Source: Anaerohabitans sp964387285 (GTDB lineage: Bacteria; Zhuqueibacterota; Zhuqueibacteria; Residuimicrobiales; Residuimicrobiaceae). From it: a stretch of DNA of 64,000 nucleotides. This document shows, in pieces, positions 31,035-39,535 of this stretch. Under the pieces are notes generated by a model. It was not told where the DNA came from. It saw only the letters and a list, made by a program, of their open reading frames with translations, and searched no databases. The stretch spans positions 1 to 64,000 of the forward strand of contig CAYLWO010000003.1 of NCBI GenBank assembly GCA_964387285.1, given 5' to 3'. Both the position numbers and the translations under genes were made by a program. How positions within the stretch are numbered: position 1 is the stretch's first letter; each line of letters starts with the position of its first letter.

Positions 31035-31838
31035 TTGAGCAACGTTCGTCTGGAATACAAATATCTGGTTCCTGCCGGCCGTTTAGCGGATTTGCGTCGC
31101 GCTATACGGCCTTTTGTGGAACCGGATGCTTTTATGAAAATTACGGCCAAGGCCGAATATACCGTACGCAGCATTTATTTGGACACGCCCGACCTGGAGT
31201 GCTATCGTGAAAAGTTGGAAGGAGTCTCCCTGCGGAAGAAATACCGCATTCGCGGCTATGATCGGCTGCAACCGGACAGCGCCATTTTTCTCGAGATCAA
31301 AAATAAAATTTATAATCATATCTCCAAGAATCGGGCGCCGTTGCAGTGGTGCAATTTAAACCATGTTTTGCAGACCGGCCAGTATGCGCCATTTTTGCTT
31401 TCCAAAGAGATCAACGGACCGGAACACAAAAGCGCGAACTATTTTCTATTTCATTATCATCGGAAAAATCTACGTCCAGTTATCCTGATCGTCTACGATC
31501 GTGAAGCTTTTTTCTGCAAATTTGATCGTTCCCTGCGCCTTACTTTTGACAAGAACGTGAGGAGTATCCCCTGTTCGGTCTATGATTTTCATAAAGGACC
31601 GTTGCGCTATGCCTTCAGCCAATATTTTATTTTTGAAGTGAAATTTCAAGGATCGGTTCCCGGCTGGCTGCAAACCATTATCCATCTCTTTGATTTGCAC
31701 CGTTCGGCGGTTTCAAAATATGCCATTTGTCTGGATTCACATAAATGCAACGGAAAATTTATCGGCTCACCCTTTAATGCCTGGCCCAGGTTGCAAACCA
31801 ACGTTGAAAAATTCAAGCTAAAGGCTGTTCATGTTTAA
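31035..31838 (+). CDS. VTC-domain protein (polyphosphate polymerase-like)
   Basis: A 267-residue VTC catalytic-type domain: YLVPAGRLADLRRAIRPFVE, YTVRSIYLDTPDLECYREKL, SLRKKYRIRGYDR and FLEIKNKIYNHISKNRAP fit the triphosphate-tunnel fold, with the alternating basic and acidic residues that bind phosphate and metal. In eukaryotes VTC makes polyphosphate; in bacteria the domain often occurs with DUF4956 and surface-protein (CotH) genes, where its substrate is not proven. The start is TTG with AGGAG 7 bases before it. It overlaps the DUF4956 gene by 8 bases. Confidence 0.85.
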   Translation: MSNVRLEYKYLVPAGRLADLRRAIRPFVEPDAFMKITAKAEYTVRSIYLDTPDLECYREKLEGVSLRKKYRIRGYDRLQPDSAIFLEIKNKIYNHISKNRAPLQWCNLNHVLQTGQYAPFLLSKEINGPEHKSANYFLFHYHRKNLRPVILIVYDREAFFCKFDRSLRLTFDKNVRSIPCSVYDFHKGPLRYAFSQYFIFEVKFQGSVPGWLQTIIHLFDLHRSAVSKYAICLDSHKCNGKFIGSPFNAWPRLQTNVEKFKLKAVHV

Positions 31839-32505
31839 CGAATTGCAGTCTCTGAACCTCTTTCCACCTTCGATCATTGACATGGTCGGTCCGGTGTTGG
31901 CCGCTTTAATCTGCGGCGTATTGATTGCCTGGTTGTACAAGACTACCTATCAGGGACCGGGATTTTCACAAAATTTTTCCAGCTCTCTAATCCTGCTGCC
32001 GATGATTACCGCGTTGGTCATCATGATTATCGGCAACAATCTGGCCCGCGCTTTTGGACTGGTGGGCGCTCTGTCCATCATTCGCTTCCGCACAGCGCTC
32101 AAAGAACCGCTGGATATCGTTTATGTTTTTTTCGCTTTGGCTGTCGGCATGGCCGCCGGCATCGGTTGTTATATGATGGCTTTTACCGGCACTCTGGTCA
32201 TCGGTTGCACCCTGGCTGCGCTGACGCGTACGCGTCAGGCAGCAAGCGGTCGCTGTGAGTATTTGCTGCAATTCGTCTATGAGCCGAGGGACGATGCGCC
32301 GCCGATGTACCAAAAAATATTGGAAAGGTATTGCCGACGATTCGACGTGCTTACCGTAAAATCCGTGCAGGACGCCGGCTTGCTGGAGCTGTCGTTTTAC
32401 ATCGACCTGAAAGAACGCTGCGACGGCAATAACCTGGTGCAGGCATTACAGAATATTGACAGCATACAACAAGTTAATCTGTTTTTTGAAGATCAAACGC
32501 TCTAG
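31831..32505 (+). CDS. DUF4956 membrane protein
   Basis: A 224-residue protein with four transmembrane helices in the first 135 residues (for example LAALICGVLIAWLY and VYVFFALAVGMAAGIGCYMM) and the DUF4956 signature RAFGLVGALSIIRFRTALKEP. The C-terminal cytoplasmic domain is about 80 residues. Members almost always sit beside VTC-domain genes, as here. Function is not established; a membrane partner of the VTC enzyme is likely. Confidence 0.9.
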   Translation: MFNELQSLNLFPPSIIDMVGPVLAALICGVLIAWLYKTTYQGPGFSQNFSSSLILLPMITALVIMIIGNNLARAFGLVGALSIIRFRTALKEPLDIVYVFFALAVGMAAGIGCYMMAFTGTLVIGCTLAALTRTRQAASGRCEYLLQFVYEPRDDAPPMYQKILERYCRRFDVLTVKSVQDAGLLELSFYIDLKERCDGNNLVQALQNIDSIQQVNLFFEDQTL

Positions 32506-32517
32506 CGGACGCTTGCG

Positions 32518-32973
32518 CTACCCGGATTGCCGTCGAATCCTTTGCACGATTTCATCCAGTTTTTGTATGAATCGCGAACGATCTTGTTTATCAAAAGGCG
32601 GCGGCCCGCTGGTGATCATGCCGGCGCCGCGTAACTCGGCCAGCAGATCGCGAGTCGCCAAGGCCGAACCAATATTGGTGTCCGTGTACTCGAGTCCTTT
32701 TGGCGTCAACACGCGACTGCCGTTTTTCACACAGCGGGAGGCCAAAGGAATGTCTGCGGTAATGACTATGTCGTCCTGACGGCAATGCGCTGCGATCCAG
32801 TCATCGGCTGCATCAAATTGATCGGTAACCCGCACCAGTGTGATTCCAGCCTGCTCCGGCAGACGCAGGAATATGTTCGAAACCACTGCTACTTTTAAAT
32901 CGTACCGTTTGGCCACGCGAACCACTTCTTGTTTCACCGGGCAGGCGTCGGCGTCGACAAAAATTTCCAACAA
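32518..32973 (-). CDS. UPF0178 (DUF188/YaiI) family protein
   Basis: A 151-residue protein with the family signature FVDADACPVKQEV at its start and DIVITADIPLASRCVKNG in the middle, as in PIN-like NYN nucleases of the YaiI/YqxD group. The start is TTG at 32973, with AGGAA 6 bases upstream; an in-frame ATG much farther upstream would give a non-family extension. Function is probably RNA-related but unproven. Confidence 0.88.
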   Translation of the reverse strand: MLEIFVDADACPVKQEVVRVAKRYDLKVAVVSNIFLRLPEQAGITLVRVTDQFDAADDWIAAHCRQDDIVITADIPLASRCVKNGSRVLTPKGLEYTDTNIGSALATRDLLAELRGAGMITSGPPPFDKQDRSRFIQKLDEIVQRIRRQSG

Positions 32974-33066
32974 GAGTATTCCTTTTTTTGTGATTACACT
33001 GGAGATTGCTCCGGTGTGCCAGTTGGTTGTGCACACTTTTCCTGGCAAAATTAACAATGAAAAAAA

Positions 33067-33086
33067 CGCAAGCCGGGAGGCTTGCG
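33067..33086. repeat. REP-like hairpin
   Basis: CGCAAGCC-GGGA-GGCTTGCG, perfect 8-bp arms just after the PHP-hydrolase gene on the minus strand. It is related to the hairpin at 18316-18335. Confidence 0.6.
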
Positions 33087-33096
33087 CCACGAAAAA

Positions 33097-35757
33097 TCAT
33101 TTCATCAAAATCGCCTTGACGGTTTGGTGAAATTCACCGGCCTGGATGGTGATGAAATAAACGCCGTTGGCCAGCCGGCCTGCATGCCAGACGACCTTGT
33201 GATGGCCCGCTGCCAGCCGTTCATCAACCAGAGTAGCTACTTTTTTTCCCAACAAGGAAACGACTTGCATCGAAACCTGTTGCTCTTGCGGCAGACTGAA
33301 CGCAATGGTCGTAGCCGGATTAAACGGGTTGGGATAGTTCTGCAACAGAGCGTATTGTTGCGGAATTTCAGTTGTCGCTGATTGCACCTTGGTGTGCTGC
33401 ACCGGCGGATCGAACACACCATTGCCATCCACGTCCACCCAAATGGGATTGGTCAAGCCAACCGGTTTGATAGGACCGCCATCGTCTTGAATCAAGCCAA
33501 CGGGAATATGCGAATCGCCGCGCGAAACCACAGAATACCAGGTGTCGCAGGCCGGATGCAGTTCTAGGGTTTTGACAAAACGCTCTACCGCTTGCCCGGC
33601 CGGTACGCTAAACGCAGCCACTTGCACGCCATTGCCGAACACGTACACACGGTCCACGGAAATTTCCGGCAAAGCTTGCACGCGAATGGACAGACGCACT
33701 GTGCCGTCGGTGTCGGTGATTTGATCGCCGATGTGCGCGGTTTCGTTAATGGTAAAAGTGGTAAAGTGGCCGTCGCATACGGTGACCCGGCATTTACGGA
33801 TGGCATTGATCAACTCATCGCCATCGATCTCGCCGGGCTTGTCGGTGGACGAAGCCATATAGTTGCGCGGATAGCCGGGCTTGTCGCCGTTTATACCATG
33901 GGCATCCGAGTTGCCTGTGGCGCAATAGCGTTTGCCTCTGTTCAACAAATGAAACCAGTCCTGCATCACCGATATGGGATTGTTGGGTGGAATAACATCC
34001 AATCCCCACGCTTCGGTTTCGTTCATCAACTCCATGGCATCGAACTGTTCGCTGGCCAGGGGATTGCCGAAAATACCGGTCAGCGTATCCAGATTCATGG
34101 CGGTAAAGTAATCGATACCCGGCCATCTGGGGTGATTGATCTGGATGATTTTTGCACCCTTGCTGCGGGCATCGTTAAAAATTTCTGCAGGCGATACATT
34201 ATGCAGCACCGGCTGCGCCGACGGATTCAACGGCCAGGCGTTGATGTGACCAATAGCGGTGCTGATTTCATCGCCGGGGACCGTCCGAATGTAATTCTGC
34301 AGACCCATTTCCATGGCCCGCGGCCAATAATCAGAGATGGCGTTGTGGTCGGTAGCCACAGCGTATTCGACGCCTTCAGCAACCAGGCAGGTCAGCATGA
34401 TGCCGAACTTGTCTTCAGCTGAGATGCCTTCCAGGGCGTGCATGTGAAAATCGCCGCAGATATAGCCTTGTGTATCCAGCACGCGTTTCAGACGTGCACG
34501 GACATTCACGGTACCGCCTTCGGTCAGGAGGATAGGCTGTTGCACCATGCTGTATTCCGGACCATGGGTGAACCAAAGCGTATAGGCGCCGGCAGCCAGT
34601 CGCATGCTGCCACGGCCGTCTATAGTGTGTAAGAATTTGTATACGCCCTGTGTATCAGTTCCGGATTCGCCCAGCACAGTCAGCTTGCCCGGCAGCGGCT
34701 GGCCGTTATCGTCGTTGAGAATATCGAACGTCACTTCGGCGGTTAGCGTTTTGCTCAGCTTGACCGAAAGCAGATATTCGCCGCCGCCGGGATTGGCATC
34801 GCTCTGTGCGGGATCATGGTTTTGCGTAATGCTGTTGTACAACGAGTTGACGCGGACATAGTAAACGCCGTCATAGGGCAGGCTTTCTATATGGATGCGG
34901 GAATACGTGTTGTTCATCACCAGTGTAGTTTCCCACGGATCGGCAGCCGTACTTTCCTTGTCATCGTTATTAGCCAATACTTTGCCGGATGGATCGAGCA
35001 ACGAGAGTTCCGTGTCCGCGTCGCGAATGAACCAGGGCTCATTGCTCAGGCGGGCGGGCGTGAATGTTTCCAAAGTGAGCGATTGTCCTTTTTCTGCCGA
35101 GAAGCGAAAGAAATCCAGATCGTTCCAGTTGTAAATGCCGTCTCTTTTATACAGGTACCCGTGCACCAGACTGCCGTCGGTGGCTATGGGCGCCAGGTTC
35201 TGCGCCTGTTCGATGGTGTTGTCGTTTTCATGCTGCCAGGCAGCGGTAATCAGGGGCGTGCCGTAAGCCAGGCGAACCTGGTATTTAATCGAATCCATTG
35301 AAACGGCGCCGGTATAACGCAGGCGCAAATAGTACCAGCCGGACTGAGGCGGCAGCCACCCGGCCAGACGAAAACCAAATTTACCGTATCGTCCGTTGGG
35401 ACTGCCATGCAAAATGCTGGTCATGGTATCCTTGGCTGAAACTACATCCACCTGCAACGCGCCGCCGAGATCGTATTTTTCCCAATCGCAAAATGAATTG
35501 CAATTGTACATGGCTGTGGCCTGGGCGTTGAAAATAAAACAATCCACCAAATCTTTGGCCGTAAAAGCCGAGCCGGCGGGTGTCCCCAGTTTCAGTGTAT
35601 CAGCGTGTTTGAAATAATTATTTGCAGCCGGCAAAGTTGATGTGTTGAAGAAAAAGAACAGGGTGAGGAAGAAATAAATGAAGAGAGGTGCATGGTTGTC
35701 CGTCTTGTAGAGCTTACACTGTGGCCGCAAGCTCTGCGGTAATTTACATACTTGCAT
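33097..35757 (-). CDS. PHP/CehA-McbA-type hydrolase with type IX-like sorting domain
   Basis: An 886-residue secreted protein. A basic N-terminal segment and hydrophobic stretch (about residues 24-45) serve as the export signal. Several beta-sandwich domains follow (DLDFFRFSAEKGQSLTLETF, TELSLLDPSGKVLANNDD, pre-peptidase-like). The PHP domain is at about 440-690 (GDFHMHALEG, ATDHNAISDYWP, PGDEISTAIGHINAWPL, NHPRW, GNSDAHG) with metal-binding His and Asp residues as in CehA/McbA esterases. The final about 80 residues (NYPNPFNPATTI to the Lys end) form the C-terminal sorting domain used by FCB-group bacteria. AAGGA precedes the ATG. It stands alone on the minus strand. Confidence 0.9.
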   Translation of the reverse strand: MQVCKLPQSLRPQCKLYKTDNHAPLFIYFFLTLFFFFNTSTLPAANNYFKHADTLKLGTPAGSAFTAKDLVDCFIFNAQATAMYNCNSFCDWEKYDLGGALQVDVVSAKDTMTSILHGSPNGRYGKFGFRLAGWLPPQSGWYYLRLRYTGAVSMDSIKYQVRLAYGTPLITAAWQHENDNTIEQAQNLAPIATDGSLVHGYLYKRDGIYNWNDLDFFRFSAEKGQSLTLETFTPARLSNEPWFIRDADTELSLLDPSGKVLANNDDKESTAADPWETTLVMNNTYSRIHIESLPYDGVYYVRVNSLYNSITQNHDPAQSDANPGGGEYLLSVKLSKTLTAEVTFDILNDDNGQPLPGKLTVLGESGTDTQGVYKFLHTIDGRGSMRLAAGAYTLWFTHGPEYSMVQQPILLTEGGTVNVRARLKRVLDTQGYICGDFHMHALEGISAEDKFGIMLTCLVAEGVEYAVATDHNAISDYWPRAMEMGLQNYIRTVPGDEISTAIGHINAWPLNPSAQPVLHNVSPAEIFNDARSKGAKIIQINHPRWPGIDYFTAMNLDTLTGIFGNPLASEQFDAMELMNETEAWGLDVIPPNNPISVMQDWFHLLNRGKRYCATGNSDAHGINGDKPGYPRNYMASSTDKPGEIDGDELINAIRKCRVTVCDGHFTTFTINETAHIGDQITDTDGTVRLSIRVQALPEISVDRVYVFGNGVQVAAFSVPAGQAVERFVKTLELHPACDTWYSVVSRGDSHIPVGLIQDDGGPIKPVGLTNPIWVDVDGNGVFDPPVQHTKVQSATTEIPQQYALLQNYPNPFNPATTIAFSLPQEQQVSMQVVSLLGKKVATLVDERLAAGHHKVVWHAGRLANGVYFITIQAGEFHQTVKAILMK

Positions 35758-35999
35758 GATCCGATCCTTGCCATATAGGTTTGCCGTTTCCTGTCTGCGT
35801 GAATTATAGGGGGATAGCAGAATAAAGCAGGGTTGACTTGTTAATTTAACATTAAATCCAACTGGCGGGTGTAAAACTTTTGCAACTATTAAGCGGTTGT
35901 CGAGCTTTCAGTTATAGAATGATCATTTGATTTTATTGGCATTGCCGCCATATCTCCGACTGGAATGCTCCATAAGCGAATGTACCATTTTTATTCAAG

Positions 36000-36770
36000 T
36001 CATCCTCTCATCTTTTCCATAATATTGATAAAGCGCGTGTTGCTGATAGGATGTTCGGCGACAATGTTGCCGTTGTGGATGATGCAAAAAGTGCCAAAAG
36101 CGCATGGACTGGCCTGTGCATCCAGATGGGTTTTAAGATGGATGATGTTGGCCGTCAGGCCATACTCTTCCTTGGCGGTCACGGCGATCTCTTTGACGTT
36201 TTTTACCGTATAAGGGCACTGATCGCTGCGGATGATCGTCAAGCCTTTTGGATAACCGCACGCCTCCTTCAGGTGAGGTTTAAAAGCGGGTTCTGGCCCC
36301 TTTTTAAAACTTTTGACGACCAGTTCAAAATCGGATTTTGCCGAATCCTTTACCTCAAATCCGTGTTTGAGAAAAATCTCCTTGCCGGCCATAAACGAGC
36401 CCTTGCGCGTCACTGCGGCTACGCCGCGCATCTTTTCTTTTTTGGCATCGCTGATGCACTCTTCCAGCAACCGACTGCCGTAGCCTTTGTTTTTGTACCC
36501 GCTTTTAAAACCGACGAAAAGGCAGTGAATGAACATGTAGCCTTCTGCAGACACCGGTCGCCAGCAATACTCTCCCGGGATATATTCGATCATGCCCTGG
36601 CTGCCGTCCTGTTCATTAAAGAGATTGATAGTTCTCAAACCTTCTGCCAATCGTCCATGAACCCAGCCGAGTTTTTCGAGAAAGCCCTCTTTTTTCGGGT
36701 TCCGGTATCCGCAAAAACCCAGTTGCCTGGCGTTTGAAATGGTTGTGTCAAGAATAGAAATGTTTTTCAT
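36000..36770 (-). CDS. GNAT acetyltransferase with YoaP-like C-terminal domain
   Basis: A 256-residue protein. The N-terminal half has the GNAT acetyl-CoA-binding motif (GYKNKGYGSRLLEECI, like Q/RxxGxG/A). The C-terminal half (about 165-256) has IIRSDQCPYT, a possible thioredoxin-like turn, and CAFGTFCIIHNGNIVAEHPIS, matching the YoaP C-terminal domain. The acceptor of the acetyl group is unknown. The gene is alone between two minus-strand genes. Confidence 0.85.
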   Translation of the reverse strand: MKNISILDTTISNARQLGFCGYRNPKKEGFLEKLGWVHGRLAEGLRTINLFNEQDGSQGMIEYIPGEYCWRPVSAEGYMFIHCLFVGFKSGYKNKGYGSRLLEECISDAKKEKMRGVAAVTRKGSFMAGKEIFLKHGFEVKDSAKSDFELVVKSFKKGPEPAFKPHLKEACGYPKGLTIIRSDQCPYTVKNVKEIAVTAKEEYGLTANIIHLKTHLDAQASPCAFGTFCIIHNGNIVAEHPISNTRFINIMEKMRG

Positions 36771-36781
36771 GATGCTCCTTA

Positions 36782-36810
36782 TCCGGATGCGCCGGAGTTT
36801 TAGGTCTGAT
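36782..36810 (+). repeat. Dispersed short repeat, copy 2
   Basis: CCGGATGCGCCGGAGTTTTA followed by GGTCTGAT has the same layout as the copy at 43828. It is the most diverged copy. Confidence 0.35.
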
Positions 36811-36834
36811 GCCGCGAGTAACTTTTGAAAAAGA

Positions 36835-37668
36835 TTATTTTAAAAAATTCAGCAAAACCTCTTTAACAACATCATGGCCTTGTGAAAAAATAAAATGATT
36901 TGCATTCGGCAATATACAGAGTTGGGAATTTTTGACCATCCGATACATCTCGAGCATGTGTTCCAAACGGATGTCATCCCGGTCTCCGGCTATCAACAGC
37001 ACGGGTGCTGATATCCGGGCTAATTTTTCTTTTTCCAGGTATGGGTCTTGCAGCCACATGGTTCTGGAACGATCAACAAAGCCGGCAAAATTTTCCGGAT
37101 TGGGATTAAATTTTTTATAGTTATTCGCTACGTCAGGATAATCGGCCACCATATCCCTTGCGTTCATCCGTGTTTTAATCCATTCAATAGAAGCCTGATC
37201 CATGCCGTTTACCAGATAATTGGCGCCGACAGCCGCCAATTTTTTTACCCGGCAAGGCTGCCGTGCCGCCAGATGCAAACCGACCACGCCGCCGTCGCTC
37301 CAACCGATCGCATACACTGAATCGATTTTCAGATATTCCAGACAGGCTTGCATCTCTTCAGCCATGCCGGCATAGGAGTAAGGTTCGTTGTTGTCGAATG
37401 AACGTCCGTGACCGCGGCGATCGATGGCGATCACCTGAAAATGGTTGGAAAAAAACGATCGGTATTTTTCGAAATCCTGGCCCGAACTCAGGCCGCCGTG
37501 CAGATAAAGCAAGGGCGCGCCGCTGCCGGTGATTTCATAATAAAGTCTGACTTTATTGATTTCGATATAGCCGCTACAAGCTGTTTTTTCCTCTGCCGGT
37601 GCGGCAGAGGATAGGGCAAAAACAAAAAACATGCCCAGCATTATAACTGCTTTGCTGATGTGATCCAT
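36835..37668 (-). CDS. Alpha/beta hydrolase, secreted
   Basis: A 277-residue alpha/beta-hydrolase-fold enzyme with a signal peptide (about 1-26, ending SSAAPA). The oxyanion-hole motif is PLLYLHGGLSSG. The elbow around YAIGWSDGGVVGLHLAA contains the sequence GWSDGG, giving Ser as the nucleophile. The acid Asp is probably in AGDRDDIR and the His in NANHFIF. Substrate unknown. The ATG at 37668 has AGGAGG 9 bases upstream; a longer TTG start is less likely. Confidence 0.9.
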   Translation of the reverse strand: MDHISKAVIMLGMFFVFALSSAAPAEEKTACSGYIEINKVRLYYEITGSGAPLLYLHGGLSSGQDFEKYRSFFSNHFQVIAIDRRGHGRSFDNNEPYSYAGMAEEMQACLEYLKIDSVYAIGWSDGGVVGLHLAARQPCRVKKLAAVGANYLVNGMDQASIEWIKTRMNARDMVADYPDVANNYKKFNPNPENFAGFVDRSRTMWLQDPYLEKEKLARISAPVLLIAGDRDDIRLEHMLEMYRMVKNSQLCILPNANHFIFSQGHDVVKEVLLNFLK

Positions 37669-37710
37669 GGACTGCTGCCTCCTTGCCGATTTTTTCAATA
37701 ATTAAAACCC

Positions 37711-37925
37711 AACCCAGATGAACTGGAATACAATCTCAGACATTTCAAAAGACCGTCGATGGTGATTCCTGGAATCGATAATTGCAGGTCTTTTAAAAAA
37801 TTTTGGCTGTAAAAGGGGATTGCTTCACTCCAGCACAGATAATCTTCTTTGTCTGCGACAGTGCCTACGCTCGCAATGACATGGTCTTTATGTTAGTACG
37901 GCAATAATGGCATCAGGTCCATAAT
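37711..37925. repeat. Intergenic repeats between hydrolase and antiporter genes
   Basis: Contains AACCCAGATGAACTGGAAT (third copy of the dispersed short repeat), and farther on an imperfect inverted arrangement, GGATTGCTTCACTCC facing TACGCTCGCAATGACAT, of the kind that recurs as intergenic repeats in many bacteria. No gene is seen. Confidence 0.4.
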
Positions 37926-39398
37926 TTACTCCTTTTTCTCTTCAACCCGTTCCTCCAGTATGGCCCGGGCAAGAGCCAGATTCTCCTGATTGCTCAACAG
38001 CAGCAGCACATCGCCTTCTTCCAGGACTGTGGCGCCGCCGGGCATGACGAACCTGTCGCCGCGGGCAATCATGGTGATGAGACAGTCCTTGGGAAAGTTG
38101 AGTTCAAAAATCGGTTTGCCCGCTGCTTTGGACCCAAACGGCACAAAGAGATCCACTAACTGCAGATCCATGGCCTCTGAATTGTCAAAGTCAATGGGAT
38201 AGCGGCGCTGTCTGATCAACGGTGCATCCACCTTAGCCCAGCGCGCCATGAGCGGGATCGTCGTCCCCTGCAACAGCACCGAGGTGATGACGATAAAAAA
38301 GACGAGGTTGAAAATATAAGGCGCTTTGTCCAGTCCGGCCAGCAATGGAAAAGTGGCCAGCACGATGGGCGCAGAGCCGCGCAATCCAACCCAGGATATC
38401 AGATGCTTTTCACGGAAGCGAAAACGGGAAAACGCCAGGCTGATAAATACGCCCAGCGGTCGTGACGCTATGATCAGGACGGCCGAGAGCAGAAATCCCT
38501 GCCAGGCGACTGTGATGAGTTGCGAAGGGTAGACAAGCAACCCCAGGGTGATGAACATCACGATCTGCATGAGCCAGGCAATGCCGTCATGGAAACGAAT
38601 CAGGCTCTTTTTGTGCGAGAACGAATGGTTCCCCAGTAAAAGCCCGGTGATGTAGACGCTGAGAAAACCGCTGCCGTTGAGCCAGGCCGTCAGGCCATAG
38701 GTGAGCAACACCCAACCGAGACAGAGGACCGGGTATAATCCCTCGTAGTCGAGATTGATGCGGTTGACGAGATAGACGAAAATTTTGGCCATGAAATAAC
38801 CGAGGGCCACGCCGAGGAGCATTTGCTGGAAAAAGAGGGGAATCAGCGTGAACGCTGAACGGTCCGGATTCTTGATGAGTTCGATGAGTCCGATGGTCAT
38901 GAACACGGCCATGGGATCGTTGCTGCCTGATTCCAATTCCAGCAACGGCCGCAGCGGCTCCTTAAGGCCGACGCTTTTCGAACGCAGCACGGCAAATACG
39001 GCGGCTGCGTCGGTGGACGAGACGATCGCCCCGATGAGCAGGCTCTCCAGCCAGCTGAATTGCAGCACGTAACGGGCGCAAATGCCGGTGACCAGAGCCG
39101 TGATGAACACGCCCGAGGTCGCCAGGGATATGGCGGGTTTGAATACTTTGCGCACGGCTTTTAATTCTGTCTCCAGTCCACCGGCAAAGAGAATGTACGC
39201 CAGCGCCACAACGCCCAAAGCCTGACTGAGGCGCGCGTTGTCGAAAAAGATGCCGCCAGGGCCGTCTGATCCGGCCAGCATGCCGATGCCCAGGAACAAC
39301 AACAGCGCAGGCACGCCGAAACGCTCCGAGACCTTGCTCATGGTGACGCTGAGCACGATGATGATGGCCGCGATAAGTAGTAACAGCTCGATGGTCAT
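37926..39398 (-). CDS. Potassium/proton antiporter, NhaP2/CvrA type
   Basis: A 490-residue membrane protein with about 12 hydrophobic helices (first 390 residues) of the cation:proton antiporter-1 family. Conserved features include the acidic ion-binding region (IGAIVSSTDAAAVFAVL) and WVGLRGSAPIVLATFPLLAG. A TrkA-C (RCK-C) regulatory domain of about 80 residues is at the C-terminus (LVDLFVPFGSKAAGKPIFELNFPKDCLITMI). It expels K+ or other cations in exchange for protons. It is alone in its operon. Confidence 0.93.
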   Translation of the reverse strand: MTIELLLLIAAIIIVLSVTMSKVSERFGVPALLLFLGIGMLAGSDGPGGIFFDNARLSQALGVVALAYILFAGGLETELKAVRKVFKPAISLATSGVFITALVTGICARYVLQFSWLESLLIGAIVSSTDAAAVFAVLRSKSVGLKEPLRPLLELESGSNDPMAVFMTIGLIELIKNPDRSAFTLIPLFFQQMLLGVALGYFMAKIFVYLVNRINLDYEGLYPVLCLGWVLLTYGLTAWLNGSGFLSVYITGLLLGNHSFSHKKSLIRFHDGIAWLMQIVMFITLGLLVYPSQLITVAWQGFLLSAVLIIASRPLGVFISLAFSRFRFREKHLISWVGLRGSAPIVLATFPLLAGLDKAPYIFNLVFFIVITSVLLQGTTIPLMARWAKVDAPLIRQRRYPIDFDNSEAMDLQLVDLFVPFGSKAAGKPIFELNFPKDCLITMIARGDRFVMPGGATVLEEGDVLLLLSNQENLALARAILEERVEEKKE

Positions 39399-39535
39399 GC
39401 GCGTTTTTGCCCGTTTTATTTACTGACTCAAGCGTATTTATTTCATTTATGTTTTTCCTGATTTGAGCGATAGGTGCTCGAGATACAACCTTGCGAAGGT
39501 TTGATACCTTTGCAACGGTACTGAAATCGCTCAAT

